Origin: Saturnia japonica
Lineage: Eukaryota > Arthropoda > Insecta > Lepidoptera > Saturniidae
DNA: 64,000 nucleotides
Reading direction: 5' to 3'
NCBI GenBank assembly: GCA_033032175.1
Contig: CM065313.1
Coordinates: 372,001-436,000, forward strand
Shown here one piece after another: positions 24,251 through 34,334 of the stretch (its first letter is position 1; each line of letters begins with the position of its first letter). The position numbers and the translations under genes are program-made. Under the pieces are notes generated by a model. The model worked only from the letters and a program-made list of their open reading frames with translations. It was not told the DNA's origin and did no database searches.

Positions 24251-24669
24251 TATTTTAATATCTTCACTCATTTTATTGGCAATTCATGTAGTCAATTAAT
24301 TGACAAATAAGATACTTTTTGTGTACAAAATTTCATTAAAATTGGTTGTGAATAAAAAAAATTAAGTTCGTTTTTAAAGACTTCTAAAAAGTGCCTAATA
24401 TTAACAATTATTATTCAATATAAATAACTTCCAAAAAAAAGACGTAATATGAATCGTTTAATGTATTATATTTAGTTGTACTTACACACAGTTTAAATTT
24501 TAAAATCTATGTGGTGACATCTGTCGACGCTATTAGGTAGGTAGGGACGAGAGCGGGAGGAATTGTGTGGGAATGTAGGGTGTATGTAAAAAGAATCTAA
24601 TATTTTTATATGATAGATAAAGGAGAAGGCTATATTAAGGCTAAGGCGCAAGCGTATTTAAATTTTGGT
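24251..24669. other. AT-rich stretch, nothing recognised
   Basis: No coding or repeat feature identified. Confidence 0.45.
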
Positions 24670-24671
24670 TG

Positions 24672-25150
24672 ATAAAATTTAAAGTATTCAATTTTTTTTC
24701 CTTCAGTTGGTTTCTTTTTTCATTCATAATAAGACCCGCTTAGGAAAATATCCTTTCGGAGGGAATAGATGTCGCTGCCCAGGACAAATATTTGTTTGCC
24801 TTTGACTTTTCCCAATATTTTAAAGGACAAGCATTTTTATCTATTGGTGGCTTTTCTAAATATTGGCGAACATCAATTTTGGGCTCAACGACTGGTGTTA
24901 TATGAATTAACTGATTGGGCAAAAAAAGTAGATCATCCGATATGAAACTTGTGTCTGTAGCTGTAGCAGACGTAGTTGTGGAAGCTTGTATTTCGGGTAT
25001 TTATGGTGGTATTGATGCGATGAGAGCCTCATGTTCATTTTGGAGGAGTTGTGCTGCGTTATCAGCTTCTTGAGAGATTCTGCACGCGTGTTTTTTTTAA
25101 ATCTTGGGTCTAATATTGTCGCAAGCTTATTAACAGTCCTGGCATTGAAC
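24672..25150 (-). pseudogene. hAT transposase C-terminal relic
   Basis: Reading the minus strand downward from about 25145, one finds Leu-Asp-Pro-Arg-Phe-Lys-Lys. A Ser-rich linker follows, then Val-Arg-Gln-Tyr-Leu-Glu-Lys-Pro, Cys-Pro-Leu-Lys-Tyr-Trp and Ala-Thr-Ser-Ile-Pro-Ser-Glu-Arg-Ile-Phe-Ser. Then come Ala-Gly-Leu-Ile-Met-Asn and Arg-Asn-Gln-Leu-Lys. That is the hAT transposase end and its C-terminal dimerisation domain. In-frame TAA codons occur after the Ile-Pro-Pro segment and directly after the Arg-Ile-Phe-Ser motif, and there is a deletion between the Tyr-Trp and Ala-Thr-Ser parts. No N-terminal BED zinc finger or terminal inverted repeats were found. It abuts a family A tail at 25151, so the element is truncated on that side. 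Confidence 0.75.
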
Positions 25151-25323
25151 CATTAAAGAGACCTACAATATAGTCGTGAAAGTATATGTCTATGTTGTAA
25201 GGGATACCTACAATAAGCATTTTTATCTTTAAAATAGCCGGGATTGGGGGAGCAAAATTCGCGCGTGTACCCGATCGATGACATTCTGTAGTTTACGTGA
25301 ACAAAGCCGCGGGTACAGCTAGT
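25151..25323 (+). repeat. Dispersed repeat family A, copy 3 (tail only)
   Basis: Begins inside the family (GAGACCTACAATATAGTCGT), continues with AATAAGCATTTTTATCTTTA, and ends with GAACAAAGCCGCGGGTACAG and CTAGTTTAT. It directly abuts the hAT relic at 25150. Confidence 0.65.
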
Positions 25324-25846
25324 TTATAATACGTGACTGAAAGTTTGATTTACGTAAAATATAAAGCAAGCCTTATGGTTCTGTACCTACTCATTTAAAT
25401 AATAGATAAATGAAGCTTTGTGTAAATATTTAAAAAAATCTATGGGTTTTTTTATTTGTATACCGTGTTACATATTGCTGTCTTTACTTACCATACCTAA
25501 TAAGTTCATATTATACTACTGTAATGTTTTTAAACTGTGACACACGGGCTGTTATGTAAATAGATACTGTGGAAACAGTTCTTTGTTTGTTATTTTCTTT
25601 CGAGTTTTATAGGCGTTTAAGATGGTTTTATCTGATTTGAATTGTTATGACTCTAGACGGGATCAACTCCGAAGTACGTTACCATTCTTTTTTTTACTTT
25701 TCGTTTGTTGAATGCTGATTCGTATAGTGTAAAGTGGTGTTGGAAAAGTTTAAGGGCTCTTGCTTTCAATATGGTAATAAAAGCTGATAGCAGAGCATTG
25801 GTAACCGGAGAATTATTTGAAATGATCAGTCAGCTGCTCGCATTGT
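25324..25846. other. Unrecognised stretch
   Basis: The open frame from 25705 may be an upstream decayed part of the LINE that becomes recognisable at 25847, but its residues match nothing I know. Confidence 0.35.
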
Positions 25847-26161
25847 TAATGATACAGACGTTACCAAATACATTGAGCCGTTTCAGCTGCGCAAGAACAT
25901 TGCCTCGCTGAGTGTGTTCTATCGTCTCTATGATGGTGACTATTCTGAAGAGTTGTTCAATCCAATTGGAACCAGTGTGTTCCCTCATTATTATAACATC
26001 GGGTCCTTTAAGCGTAACGTGAAGAGATATTTATGTAGGTCGGCATGACAGCGGCGACCGCCGATGGATTTAGATCTCTCGGTGGTCACTGTTGTGGTTG
26101 AATTGAGCTGTGCTTACCATCAGGGATAATACCGTCGACGTGCCTTGCTATTATAAAAAAA
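25847..26161 (+). pseudogene. LINE family B ORF2 C-terminus and 3' UTR
   Basis: From about 25847 the plus frame reads Asn-Asp-Thr-Asp-Val-Thr, then Ala-Ser-Leu-Ser-Val-Phe-Tyr-Arg-Leu-Tyr-Asp-Gly, Tyr-Ser-Glu-Glu-Leu-Phe, and finally Val-Phe-Pro-His-Tyr-Tyr-Asn-Ile-Gly-Ser-Phe-Lys-Arg-Asn, with a stop at 26047-26049. The 'FYR.Y.G..SEEL' to 'VFP..YN...FK' order is the usual C-terminus of CR1/Jockey-group LINE ORF2 proteins in insects. The segment between the two motifs is shorter than usual, so there is an internal deletion. The 3' UTR holds the GGTGGTCACTGTTGTG motif and a terminal A run at about 26155. This copy defines the family found at 778, 4878, 13248, 60440 and 62092. Confidence 0.7.
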
Positions 26162-28690
26162 GGAACCATAAGGTAAGCAAAACTTCAATAAAATCGAGTT
26201 ACAACGCCTAATAAGGTTTCATAAGCATGAGTAAAAATAACTGGATCCGATTGAATTGTACCAATGGCAAGTGTCACTTTACACCTTGCCTTTTGATCTA
26301 TTATATACCTTATAAGTTTAGCATTTGATCATCAGCTCACTTGATGTTTTGTTGTGACGTGTCCGAAGCAGGTAAGCTTAGAAACGGTCTGGCTTTCAAA
26401 TGTAACTACCGCAACACACTTGTGTGTGCTTCGCGACAGATTTTCAACTGGAGAGTGATAACTAGCCAGGTGGTGGGCATTGTAAAATCTTTAAGATATT
26501 TTTCTTCATGTGCAAGAAGCTTGGGAGTATTATGTAAAAGCGGACGTATTTGGATTTAGTATTGCATTTTACACTGGAGCGAAGGTTCTCACAGTCTGTG
26601 CTGGGTTACTCGTTCGTGTTTCAGTTAGTATTAAACAAGTTACTTTATCAAATTTCTTGTATTTATTACTTTCTTGCTTCATATGCCTTTGTCATCTTCC
26701 AGATCAACTTTATATGATTTATGCTACGCACACTGATTTTCGGCTGAATTTATCAATTTACCGAGCAATATTTCCTTTCTGTCCAGCTCTCAGCGCGTCC
26801 AAGACTTTATATGCTACGTGTGTACCATAAAACGATGTGATGAAGTGCATCGGTGAAGTTTGAAATCTTTGAGTGTTGGGTAGATTAATTAAGTGCGTGA
26901 GTATGAAGCCAACTGTACTTTATAAAAGAGCTCGCCCGGTACTACTCAATTTACTAGATGATAAAAATTACTCGGCAGGATTGTCAGTGATTTTGACATT
27001 CTAGCCTAGCAACTTAGTAACCCAGCAATTGTTTTTCTTTCTGTTGAAAGTCCTAAATTATAGTATGAGAACAGAAGAAACTTTGAACTCATGCAACTTA
27101 TTAAAACGAGTACATTTAATTGGAAGAATCCAATTGCCAACTTTGATACGGTTTACGTAAAAATTCATAGTTAAAAAACTCTGTAAATAGTCCCCGAAAA
27201 GTTTCCTCTAGTAGATTAAACGTTTACAAGTTGTTAGCAAACCAAAAACCGGTTCGGAAGCTGTCACCGAAAGGACAAACATACCGGAGTTAATTACGAA
27301 AAGCGCACCAACTTCGTACACAATTATACGTAGTCAAGATACAACGGAACCAATATTTACAAGCAAATTATGAACGCGTTTTTACCATAAATTCAAACGT
27401 TGACAAATCTTACAAGAAAAAATCTGAAATAGCTGGCAGAAATGTAATCCTAAATAAAGTGACAAAATTACTGATTTTATACGTTTAAAGTAAGTTTATT
27501 ATAGAAAACATTCTGTGAAATAAGTACATCGAATGATGCTTATTACGAAAATGTAGGTACTCAGTGATTAGTACAATAAAAAAACTCAAGTATTTGAATG
27601 TGATTTTTTTTCTCGAAAGATTATCATTCATACTCAGGAATTAAAAAATTAGAATGAAGCCGCCATTTTATTGTATGAATTGGGACACAAATTTCGACTT
27701 AACAACATCTTATCTTCGAATATAATTGGACTGTTTTCATTTGAATAGATGCATATAATATGTTTAGAAGAAATTTATCAAAATGAAATAGGTACTACGT
27801 TATATTTAAATATTCATTAGTCGCTCACAACTAGAATCAATAAAATGTGTTTACGAGCAAGATCCAGTGTAGAACGTACGGAGTGAAGTGGCAGTTCCTC
27901 ATGAATTACTAATTCGCAGTAAAACTGCATTATAAAGTATAAATCCTTTGGAGAGATGGAAGTAAATATTATGAAAAGTTACTTGTGCATACAACCGGTT
28001 AAGGTTTATTTATTTTCTTTAAGTTAGTTCAGTATTAGTTCACCACATTACTCCTTGTGAATCACTAATACGGTTTTATGCTAACAGCAACATTGGAAAT
28101 ATTTTTAGCAACACTGCCAACTTATATACAGGATTATTTATGTAATGTGGTAATTTCTTTCGAAAATCAACTTGTAACTTTACCAGTCCTTGTAATTATG
28201 GCTGTACTTAACTTTCTGATTTTGTTTGGTGATTTTTTAAATTACTTAAACAGCTTGACATATTTAAAGCAGTTATTTAAATACAGTGACATCAGAATTG
28301 CTGTCCCCTTTTGATTTTGATTATTGGCTTAAACCATAGGCTTAGATGTAGAATATTTTCCAGTATTCTATATAGTATGGTCATTTTGAAATTTTGTCAC
28401 TTAGCATCTATGTCGGTGTGTTCCAGTTGCTATTGTCATGATGAGACCAGTGTCATTTCTTGGTTTAGTGAAGCCATTTTAGCTATAGTATCATTTAACA
28501 TAATATGGTGAGATTTTACTCTCTTATAATTTTATAGCAAGTCGATAAATATTACACTGAGCATTAATAATTGTACACAACAAACGATACATTCTAAATA
28601 TAAAATATAATTTAGATATAAATTTTCAAAGTACCCTGCAATGAGGGAAGCATTAAACTTGTCTAATCTGTATAGAACCTACAAAATAAA
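26162..28690. other. AT-rich stretch, nothing recognised
   Basis: Open frames at 26341-26830 and 28078-28511 have no recognised domain. The frame at 28078-28314 is hydrophobic (possible membrane segments), which AT-rich DNA gives easily by chance. Confidence 0.4.
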
Positions 28691-28692
28691 AG

Positions 28693-28779
28693 TTTTTTTA
28701 GAACTGACTTCACTGTTAGCCTGAGGGGCCCGAAAACTAGAGTCGCTGATGGCTTTTACAGTTTTACCGTGGCTTGGAA
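28693..28779 (-). repeat. Jockey-like LINE family E 3' end, copy 2
   Basis: Minus strand reads GGTAAAACTGTAAAAGCCAT, then GGGCCCCTCAGGCTAACAGT, then an A run (T run at 28693-28699). It is an older inverted copy lying 45 bases from a young full-strand copy of the same family that starts at 28824. Confidence 0.65.
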
Positions 28780-28823
28780 ATGGAACAGTATAAATAGGAC
28801 ATCAATGACTAGACGACAATTAT

Positions 28824-29774
28824 CAAACGGTTACAATCGATACAGAATAGGTTCCTCTATCGTCTCACCGGGGCCCCGTGGTATGTTCGAAGCGTAGATC
28901 TCCATAGAGATATGGAGCTTCCTTCGATACATGCCTACGTTAAACAGCTCTCCCGTTCGTATTTCGACACCGCGTCGAACCACGCGAATCCGTTAATAAA
29001 AACAGCCGCCACTTATGTTCCGGCACCCACGGACATCCGGTGCAAACGCCGGCCGCGCAACATTTTTATTGATCCCGACGATCACATCGAAAATGCGAAT
29101 AAATATTACACATCCGTCTCTCCAAACAGAGCGTGCCAGCGCCCACGCCCGCGTAACCACCGCTCTCTCCGCAGAGGGCGGGCGGTCAACTTCGCTCCCG
29201 CACACCCGTCACGTCCACCCTCTCTAGCGGTAACCCAAGCCTAGGTCCGTTCCTCGGAGTGAAACCCTTGGGTCAGGCAACCGCCCGCGCGATACAAGTG
29301 ACACTGTACGTGTATCACTTAGCTACCTACATACAACACTACACACGTATGAACATACACACGTGCACACCACACAGGTACATAGGATCTGTGAGGGACC
29401 TTTTTTTTTTCTTTTTTTACGCTAGTTAGTTAGCGCTAGTTAGTGTAGAAACATTCCGATTACTGAATACACATACGCACGGTTCCTTCCTTCCTCCCAG
29501 GAGGAAGGGAACGTGCCTATGTGTATAAATTAGTTAGCTCGAATCGTAGGTGTAGGGATTCGATTAGATCGCGACTTATTTGCGAACGCGGCGACCGCCC
29601 GAGCCGAGGTCCGGCCACTTTGGCACCCTCGTGCGAGTCGTCCACAAAACTTTCGCGGCTGAGTGCCCTCTGCGCTCGCCCCCAAGTCCGGTGAAGCTGT
29701 AAAAGCCGCAGCGGCTTTAGGGCCCCTAAGGCTAACAGTGTAGTCAGTTCTAAAAAAAAAAAAAAAAAAAAAAA
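28824..29774 (+). mobile_element. Jockey-like LINE, 5'-truncated young insertion
   Basis: The 951-bp insert is bounded by a perfect 14-bp direct repeat TAGACGACAATTAT at 28810-28823 and 29775-29788, and ends in 23 A residues (29752-29774). This is the signature of target-primed reverse transcription. It contains the ORF2 C-terminus (28825-29244), then a 3' UTR of about 500 bp with a CCTTCCTCC/GGAGGAAGG hairpin at about 29489-29508. It finishes with the 75-base module that also marks copies at 9393, 28693, 53079 and 60784. The intact duplication and long poly(A) suggest a recent event. Confidence 0.85.
28825..29244 (+). pseudogene. LINE ORF2 C-terminal fragment (Jockey clade)
   Basis: The insert opens in frame and encodes 139 residues to a TAG stop. 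Near the start are Ile-Gln-Asn-Arg-Phe-Leu-Tyr-Arg-Leu-Thr-Gly-Ala-Pro-Trp-Tyr-Val-Arg and Asp-Leu-His-Arg-Asp-Met-Glu-Leu-Pro, then Tyr-Phe-Asp. This 'NR..YR...APWYVRN..IHRDL..P.I' order marks the last part of Jockey-clade ORF2 proteins. Later residues are Pro/Arg-rich and variable. No reverse transcriptase or endonuclease motifs are present because the copy is truncated at the 5' end. There is no stop or frameshift in the retained part, consistent with youth. Confidence 0.75.
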
Positions 29775-29870
29775 TAGACGACAATTATGAAGCATCTGCT
29801 AGGTACAAAGTGTGTAGGCAAATGTGATATTAAATCTTTATTCAAATCTATACAATATAAAATTGATAAA

Positions 29871-30367
29871 ATTAAAGTGTCTGTTTGTAATGTCATAATA
29901 ACAGCTTTTTACTAAATGCATATAAAATTATAAACAGTACATATAACAAAAAACGTTTCTGTCTGTTTGTTCCGGGTAATCTCCGAAACAGTTGGACATA
30001 TTTTGACGGAACTTTCACTAGCAGATAGCTGATGTTATAAGAAACAACTTAGGCTACTTTTATTTTAGAAAATGAGTTAGGGTTCCGCGTAAATAAATAA
30101 AAAACTGCTCATGGTGAATCAATTAGGGCCCTTAAATGGCTTACACTGAGTAAATCATATGAGGTTATATCAAATTAATGTACCACATAATTGTAGAAAT
30201 TAAAAAGATGTACTACAAAGTCAGAAAAGTATATTATATTCTAAAGAACACCCAGAATAAGCATTTTAGTCTTTAAAATAGTTTGGAGCGGAGGAGTAAG
30301 ATTCGCGCGTGTCCCCGATTGATGGCTTTCTGTAGCTCACGTGAGCGAAGCCGCGGGAACAGCTAGT
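29871..30367 (+). repeat. Dispersed repeat family A, copy 4 (most complete)
   Basis: Runs from CTGTTTGTAATGTCATAATA through the TGTTTGTTCCGGGTAATCTC core to GAGCGAAGCCGCGGGAACAG and CTAGTAATA. No interruptions. It is directly followed by a family D fragment. Confidence 0.75.
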
Positions 30368-30371
30368 AATA

Positions 30372-30570
30372 TTATAAAAGTGGAAAAGTTTTTTTTATGG
30401 TTGTTTGTTTATTTAAATACGCTAATCTCTGGAACTAGAATTCGGATTCAGAAAATTTTCACATGAATATATTACTAAAAATATTGTCTATAGTAAAGTA
30501 GTATGAATTAAAAGTCTGTGATTTATTTTAAATTATACGCAGCTGAATCCGCAAGGCACAGCTAGTATGA
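30372..30570 (+). repeat. Dispersed repeat family D, copy 4 (internally deleted)
   Basis: Head TAATATTATAAAAGTGGAAAAG and GCTAATCTCTGGAACTAGAA are joined after a short interval to the tail GAATCCGCAAGGCACAGCTA. It sits immediately downstream of a family A copy; both end with a CAGCTAGT-like module. Confidence 0.6.
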
Positions 30571-31452
30571 ACAATAAAGCTTAGGTGAAACTTGCTGTAT
30601 TACGTGTTATGTTCATTTTAGATTTGACAAATCGCACATCCAAAACTACAATGACGTAATTGCAAAAATGCCGAAATTGTGATTTTGATGTCACAAGGAT
30701 CTTTTGTGGGCTTTCTATCTGAGATAAAAACGTCACAATTCTACTTCCAAAATTTATCGATAGAGGGTACGAATGTCGTTATGGAATCGGCTAAAATTTT
30801 AACTTTATCTCGGAACAAATTATGTAATGACAAAGATATACTGTGTATCGTTTTTAATAACAATATTTTGTTGGTTATTAATTACTTTATGTTTGTAATG
30901 TAATTTTTAAAAGTAGTTATTTACCATAAGTACTTAGCTATACATATATACATACTTAGCCCTACAAAGTTCTGATTCATATTTGAATAGTTTATTTTCC
31001 CGTTTTATTCCTTTTCCTGCACAACATAGCTATATGTCATAATTGTATTGTTAGATTATTTTATCCAAAAAAATGTCACAAATATGGGTCAGGTTTTAGT
31101 AATTGGTAATTTAATATAGATTTTAATGAGATTTCATTACTTATTTTTATATTTTATTGTCATCAATAAACCAATATATGATAATAATAAGATAAACTAC
31201 GCAATATAATTTACATTTTCTATATATTCTAGCTCGAAACATTAAAACGCTTGTCCTGAATTTGCAATTACATCATTGTAGTTTTAGATGAGCGAAATGT
31301 CAATGGTGATCCCATTTTAATTTCATTGAAATTGGACCTTCGAATTTCGAAAATACACCAAGGAACTCCTCAAAATCATTTAAGTTGGTTTTATTTTTTT
31401 GTTAAAAATTATCGTGTATTTTTTAAGTATGTAATTGCTATATTTTTGCTTA
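30571..31452. other. AT-rich stretch, nothing recognised
   Basis: The small frame at 30679-30903 has no recognisable domain. Confidence 0.45.
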
Positions 31453-31454
31453 TA

Positions 31455-32112
31455 CAGTGTAAACTCTTTATAACGATAAAATCCCTATAACGTTGAAGTG
31501 AACCCAACTTGGTTGGTTTGCGTTAAAACCTACATATTGAAACACTCTTTATAGCGATACGCCATTCTCTATTACGAAGAAATGTGTTCATATTTTATAA
31601 CAGTAAATATTTATTATCGGTATTATTGTTTATGTTATGTTATCAGGTAATAAAAGACTTTGAAGTTCCGAAACATCCGAGGTTGGTCTAGCTTTTGTTA
31701 TCATTAATTGCCTTGAACACGTGCAGTATGACGCATTGTTTTCTCGGAAGTGATGGTCTTCGACCAAGCATACTGGGTACCTATCGTATTATCAGTCGTA
31801 AAACTACTTTGAAACTGTTAACATGTCCAGTAAACGGAAAGCGATTAGTGTTGACGAAAAAGTTTGATAGAAGAAGATATGAATAGAATACATAAAAAAT
31901 ACAAAACAAGTACTGGCATAGCAAAAAACGTCAGACAAAGTTATCAGACTATATGTGTAAACAATAATTTATAAGCATTTATTATCTAAACCATACATAT
32001 TAAAAATTCTTGTTAGTTTGGTTGGTTTTTTGTTAACTCCATATAACGATAACTCTCTTTAACGATAAAAAATGCTCAGTCCTTTGAGTTTTGTTATAAA
32101 GAGTTTACACTG
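31455..32112 (+). mobile_element. pogo/Tigger-like DNA transposon, internally deleted
   Basis: A 658-bp element with perfect 20-bp terminal inverted repeats, CAGTGTAAACTCTTTATAAC at 31455-31474 and its reverse complement at 32093-32112, flanked by TA on both sides (31453-31454 and 32113-32114). CAGT-starting ends and TA target duplication are typical of the pogo/Tigger branch of the Tc1/mariner superfamily. Subterminal copies of the CTCTTTAT..CGAT motif repeat inside both ends. The only coding relic is a short transposase N-terminus at 31823. It is non-autonomous. Confidence 0.8.
31823..31945 (+). pseudogene. Tigger-like transposase N-terminal remnant
   Basis: ATG at 31823 starts Met-Ser-Ser-Lys-Arg-Lys-Ala-Ile-Ser-Val-Asp-Glu-Lys-Val and then a TGA at 31865-31867. 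In another frame Asp-Met-Asn-Arg-Ile-His-Lys-Lys-Tyr and Ile-Ala-Lys-Asn-Val-Arg follow. The start matches the usual beginning of CENP-B/pogo-type transposases ('..KRK.ls...K..ii...e') leading into the first helix-turn-helix. The DDE catalytic domain is absent, deleted between here and the right terminal repeat. Confidence 0.6.
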
Positions 32113-32153
32113 TATTTTACATATAGTACTCCAGAATTCCCATTAATTCACAA

Positions 32154-34145
32154 TTAAACAAAAATGGTCTGTGAAATATACAGTACCAGGGCGACCGAAC
32201 TTTGCTCGGTGTCTATTGGGTTGGTCGGTAAAATATTATATGAGATATTATAATGACAGAGAATAGCCAGGAGAATGTCGTGACTAACAGTATTAAAGGC
32301 ATTGGAAAAATCTACTAGAACGAGCACAGTAATCATTTTATTCTCCACTCCATTTCTCAAATCACAAGTCACTTTAAGCAAAGCTGTAACCATACTGTGA
32401 CCTGGCCTGAAACCGGATTGTAGTGGACTCAAGATATTGTTACAATGTACAAAGGATGATAGTTGATTATGCGCACATGCTTCGAGTACTTTAGAAAGAA
32501 ATGTAAGTATAGATATAGGTCGAAAGTGACTGGGAAGAGAAGGATTTGCAGTTTTAGGGAGAGGACGGACATAGGCTTTACTCCATATGGATGGAAACTG
32601 TCCAAAGGATAAAGAAAAGTTTATAAGATGAGATATAATAGGAAGAATCTGGTCAAGAATAGTAATAATCATTTGTCTACTCAAATTGTCACAGCCCGTA
32701 GCATTAGATTTTATTGAAAGAACGGACTTTTTAATCTGATCTCATGTAACCGTGGAAAACTTGAATGGGACCATGCCCATACGAGGCAATGCAGCTATGT
32801 AGTGAGTTGTCTTACTTTTAGTTTGATCAGTCAGTTTATCGGAGGTTGTGAAATGGTTATTGATATCATCTAACTTTATTGTATTAGGTAGATCTAGATG
32901 TTGAGATTTACCAAAGCCAAGAGTCCCAAGGAACTTCCACATATCAGCCGAGGAAGAACAAACAGAGATATTATTAAGGATATACTGACGATTGGCATTG
33001 CGTATGGTCTGGTTACATCGGTTTCTAGCGGACTTAAATAAGTTCCAGTTCATCTCGACACGGTTTCTTTTAAATTGACGAAAAGCACAGTCTCTACGTC
33101 TCATCGCCATTCGAATCTCATTTGTCATCCAGGGTGCCAGAGGTTGCCTTAATTTAACTTGTTTTATGGGCGCATGAATATCGTATAGGTTTGTGATAAA
33201 ATTGTTAAAAATACAAACTTTATCATCAATATTGTTAGCATTTATCAAAGGTTCCCAATTTATTTCTAAAACATCTGCACAGAGCTTGTCCACATTCATT
33301 TGTGCAAAGCAACGTATGAGCAATATTTTTGGTTCTTTTTTCGGAGGTTTAAGAGTATAAGAAACGAAAATAAGGTCATGATGGGAGAAACCTGGTGCAG
33401 GGTGCTGACCATGAGAGAAAACAAGGGACAGGTTAGAAGTAAGAATTATGTCGAGCCAGGTGTCATCTCCAGTTATATTGTGGTGAGTAGCTTGGAGGGG
33501 TAAAATATGACAGCTGGAAGATTCAATGGCACGCATAAGCTTAACAGTACGCGAATCACGCTGTGCAAAAAGATTTGTATTGAAGTCACCCATGATTATG
33601 TGATGTTCATAATCATATCCCAAAGTTTCGAGAACTGGCTCAAGGTCAGTAAAGTAATTTATGAAAGGGGGACAATAAGTAACACCGATTAAGGTTTTAA
33701 CTCCTCTGACACAAACCTCTAGAAAAAGGTACTCCACAGAAGCAAGATGCTGAGAAGAAGATAATTTAACAATTTTATAAGACAAATCGCTACGGAGATA
33801 TATAGCGACCCCACCGCCTCTTCTATCGACGCGGTCGTTACGAATAAGAACAAAACCAGGGAGCGAATACATGGTAGAAAGTAAATGAGGTTTGAGCCAA
33901 CTCTCAGAAATCAGGATGGCATGAACGTTTGTATCTGAAAACGCTTTTAGGAAATCACTATAATGACTTGGCAGACTTTGAGCATTGATGTGACAAACAT
34001 TAAACAACCGGTTTGATTGTCGATTCAGGCTTTGTCGTAAAATGTCACCAAGGGTTTCGGTCACAGAACAATAACTGCAGTTATCAGACGAGCTAACAGA
34101 AACATTTGCAGAATAGAAAGATGTATCACTATCTGATGTTGACAT
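32154..34145 (-). pseudogene. LINE ORF2: endonuclease plus truncated reverse transcriptase
   Basis: The first 467 codons (34145-32742) hold an APE-type endonuclease. Visible catalytic motifs are His-Ile-Asn-Ala-Gln-Ser (Asn about 54), Ser-Glu-Ser-Trp-Leu, Gly-Asp-Phe-Asn-Thr-Asn, Leu-Asp-Ile-Ile-Leu-Thr and Ser-His-His-Asp-Leu. All expected active-site residues seem kept. A single TGA at 32742-32744 (where Trp is expected) interrupts the frame. The same frame continues into the reverse transcriptase: Phe-Arg-Pro-Ile-Ser-Ile-Leu, Gln-Ser-Gly-Phe-Arg-Pro-Gly-His-Ser, and motif A as Val-Asp-Phe-Ser-Asn-Ala-Phe-Asn. The Phe-Ala-Asp-Asp motif C and everything after it are missing, so no polymerase activity is possible. 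Codon bias and motif order support the CR1/Jockey group. Confidence 0.8.
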
Positions 34146-34334
34146 AATAATAAAAATAAATATTAATAATACTATAAATAAAATATATACTCCTATCTAA
34201 AATTACTATCTAGTTGGGTGCAAGTATTTATCTATGCACAACCCGCCAGCTTACATTCACAATGATTTAAAGCGAAAAATAGAATAAAAATGAATACACT
34301 CAAAATAACACAACAAATACAGAATACACTAAAG

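Noticed and set aside
28078..28511. Possible membrane protein gene from hydrophobic frames
   Set aside because: AT-rich DNA readily encodes Leu/Ile/Phe-rich chance frames; there is no repeat of the pattern, no motif and no transcript signal.
28993..29205. Frames in other phases over the Jockey-like LINE tail
   Set aside because: The phase starting at 28825 carries the Pro-Trp-Tyr-Val-Arg signature; the others are shadows in GC-rich DNA.
33300..33692. Plus-strand frames of 67 and 61 codons in the LINE region
   Set aside because: They are antisense to the LINE endonuclease, whose catalytic motifs are clear on the minus strand.
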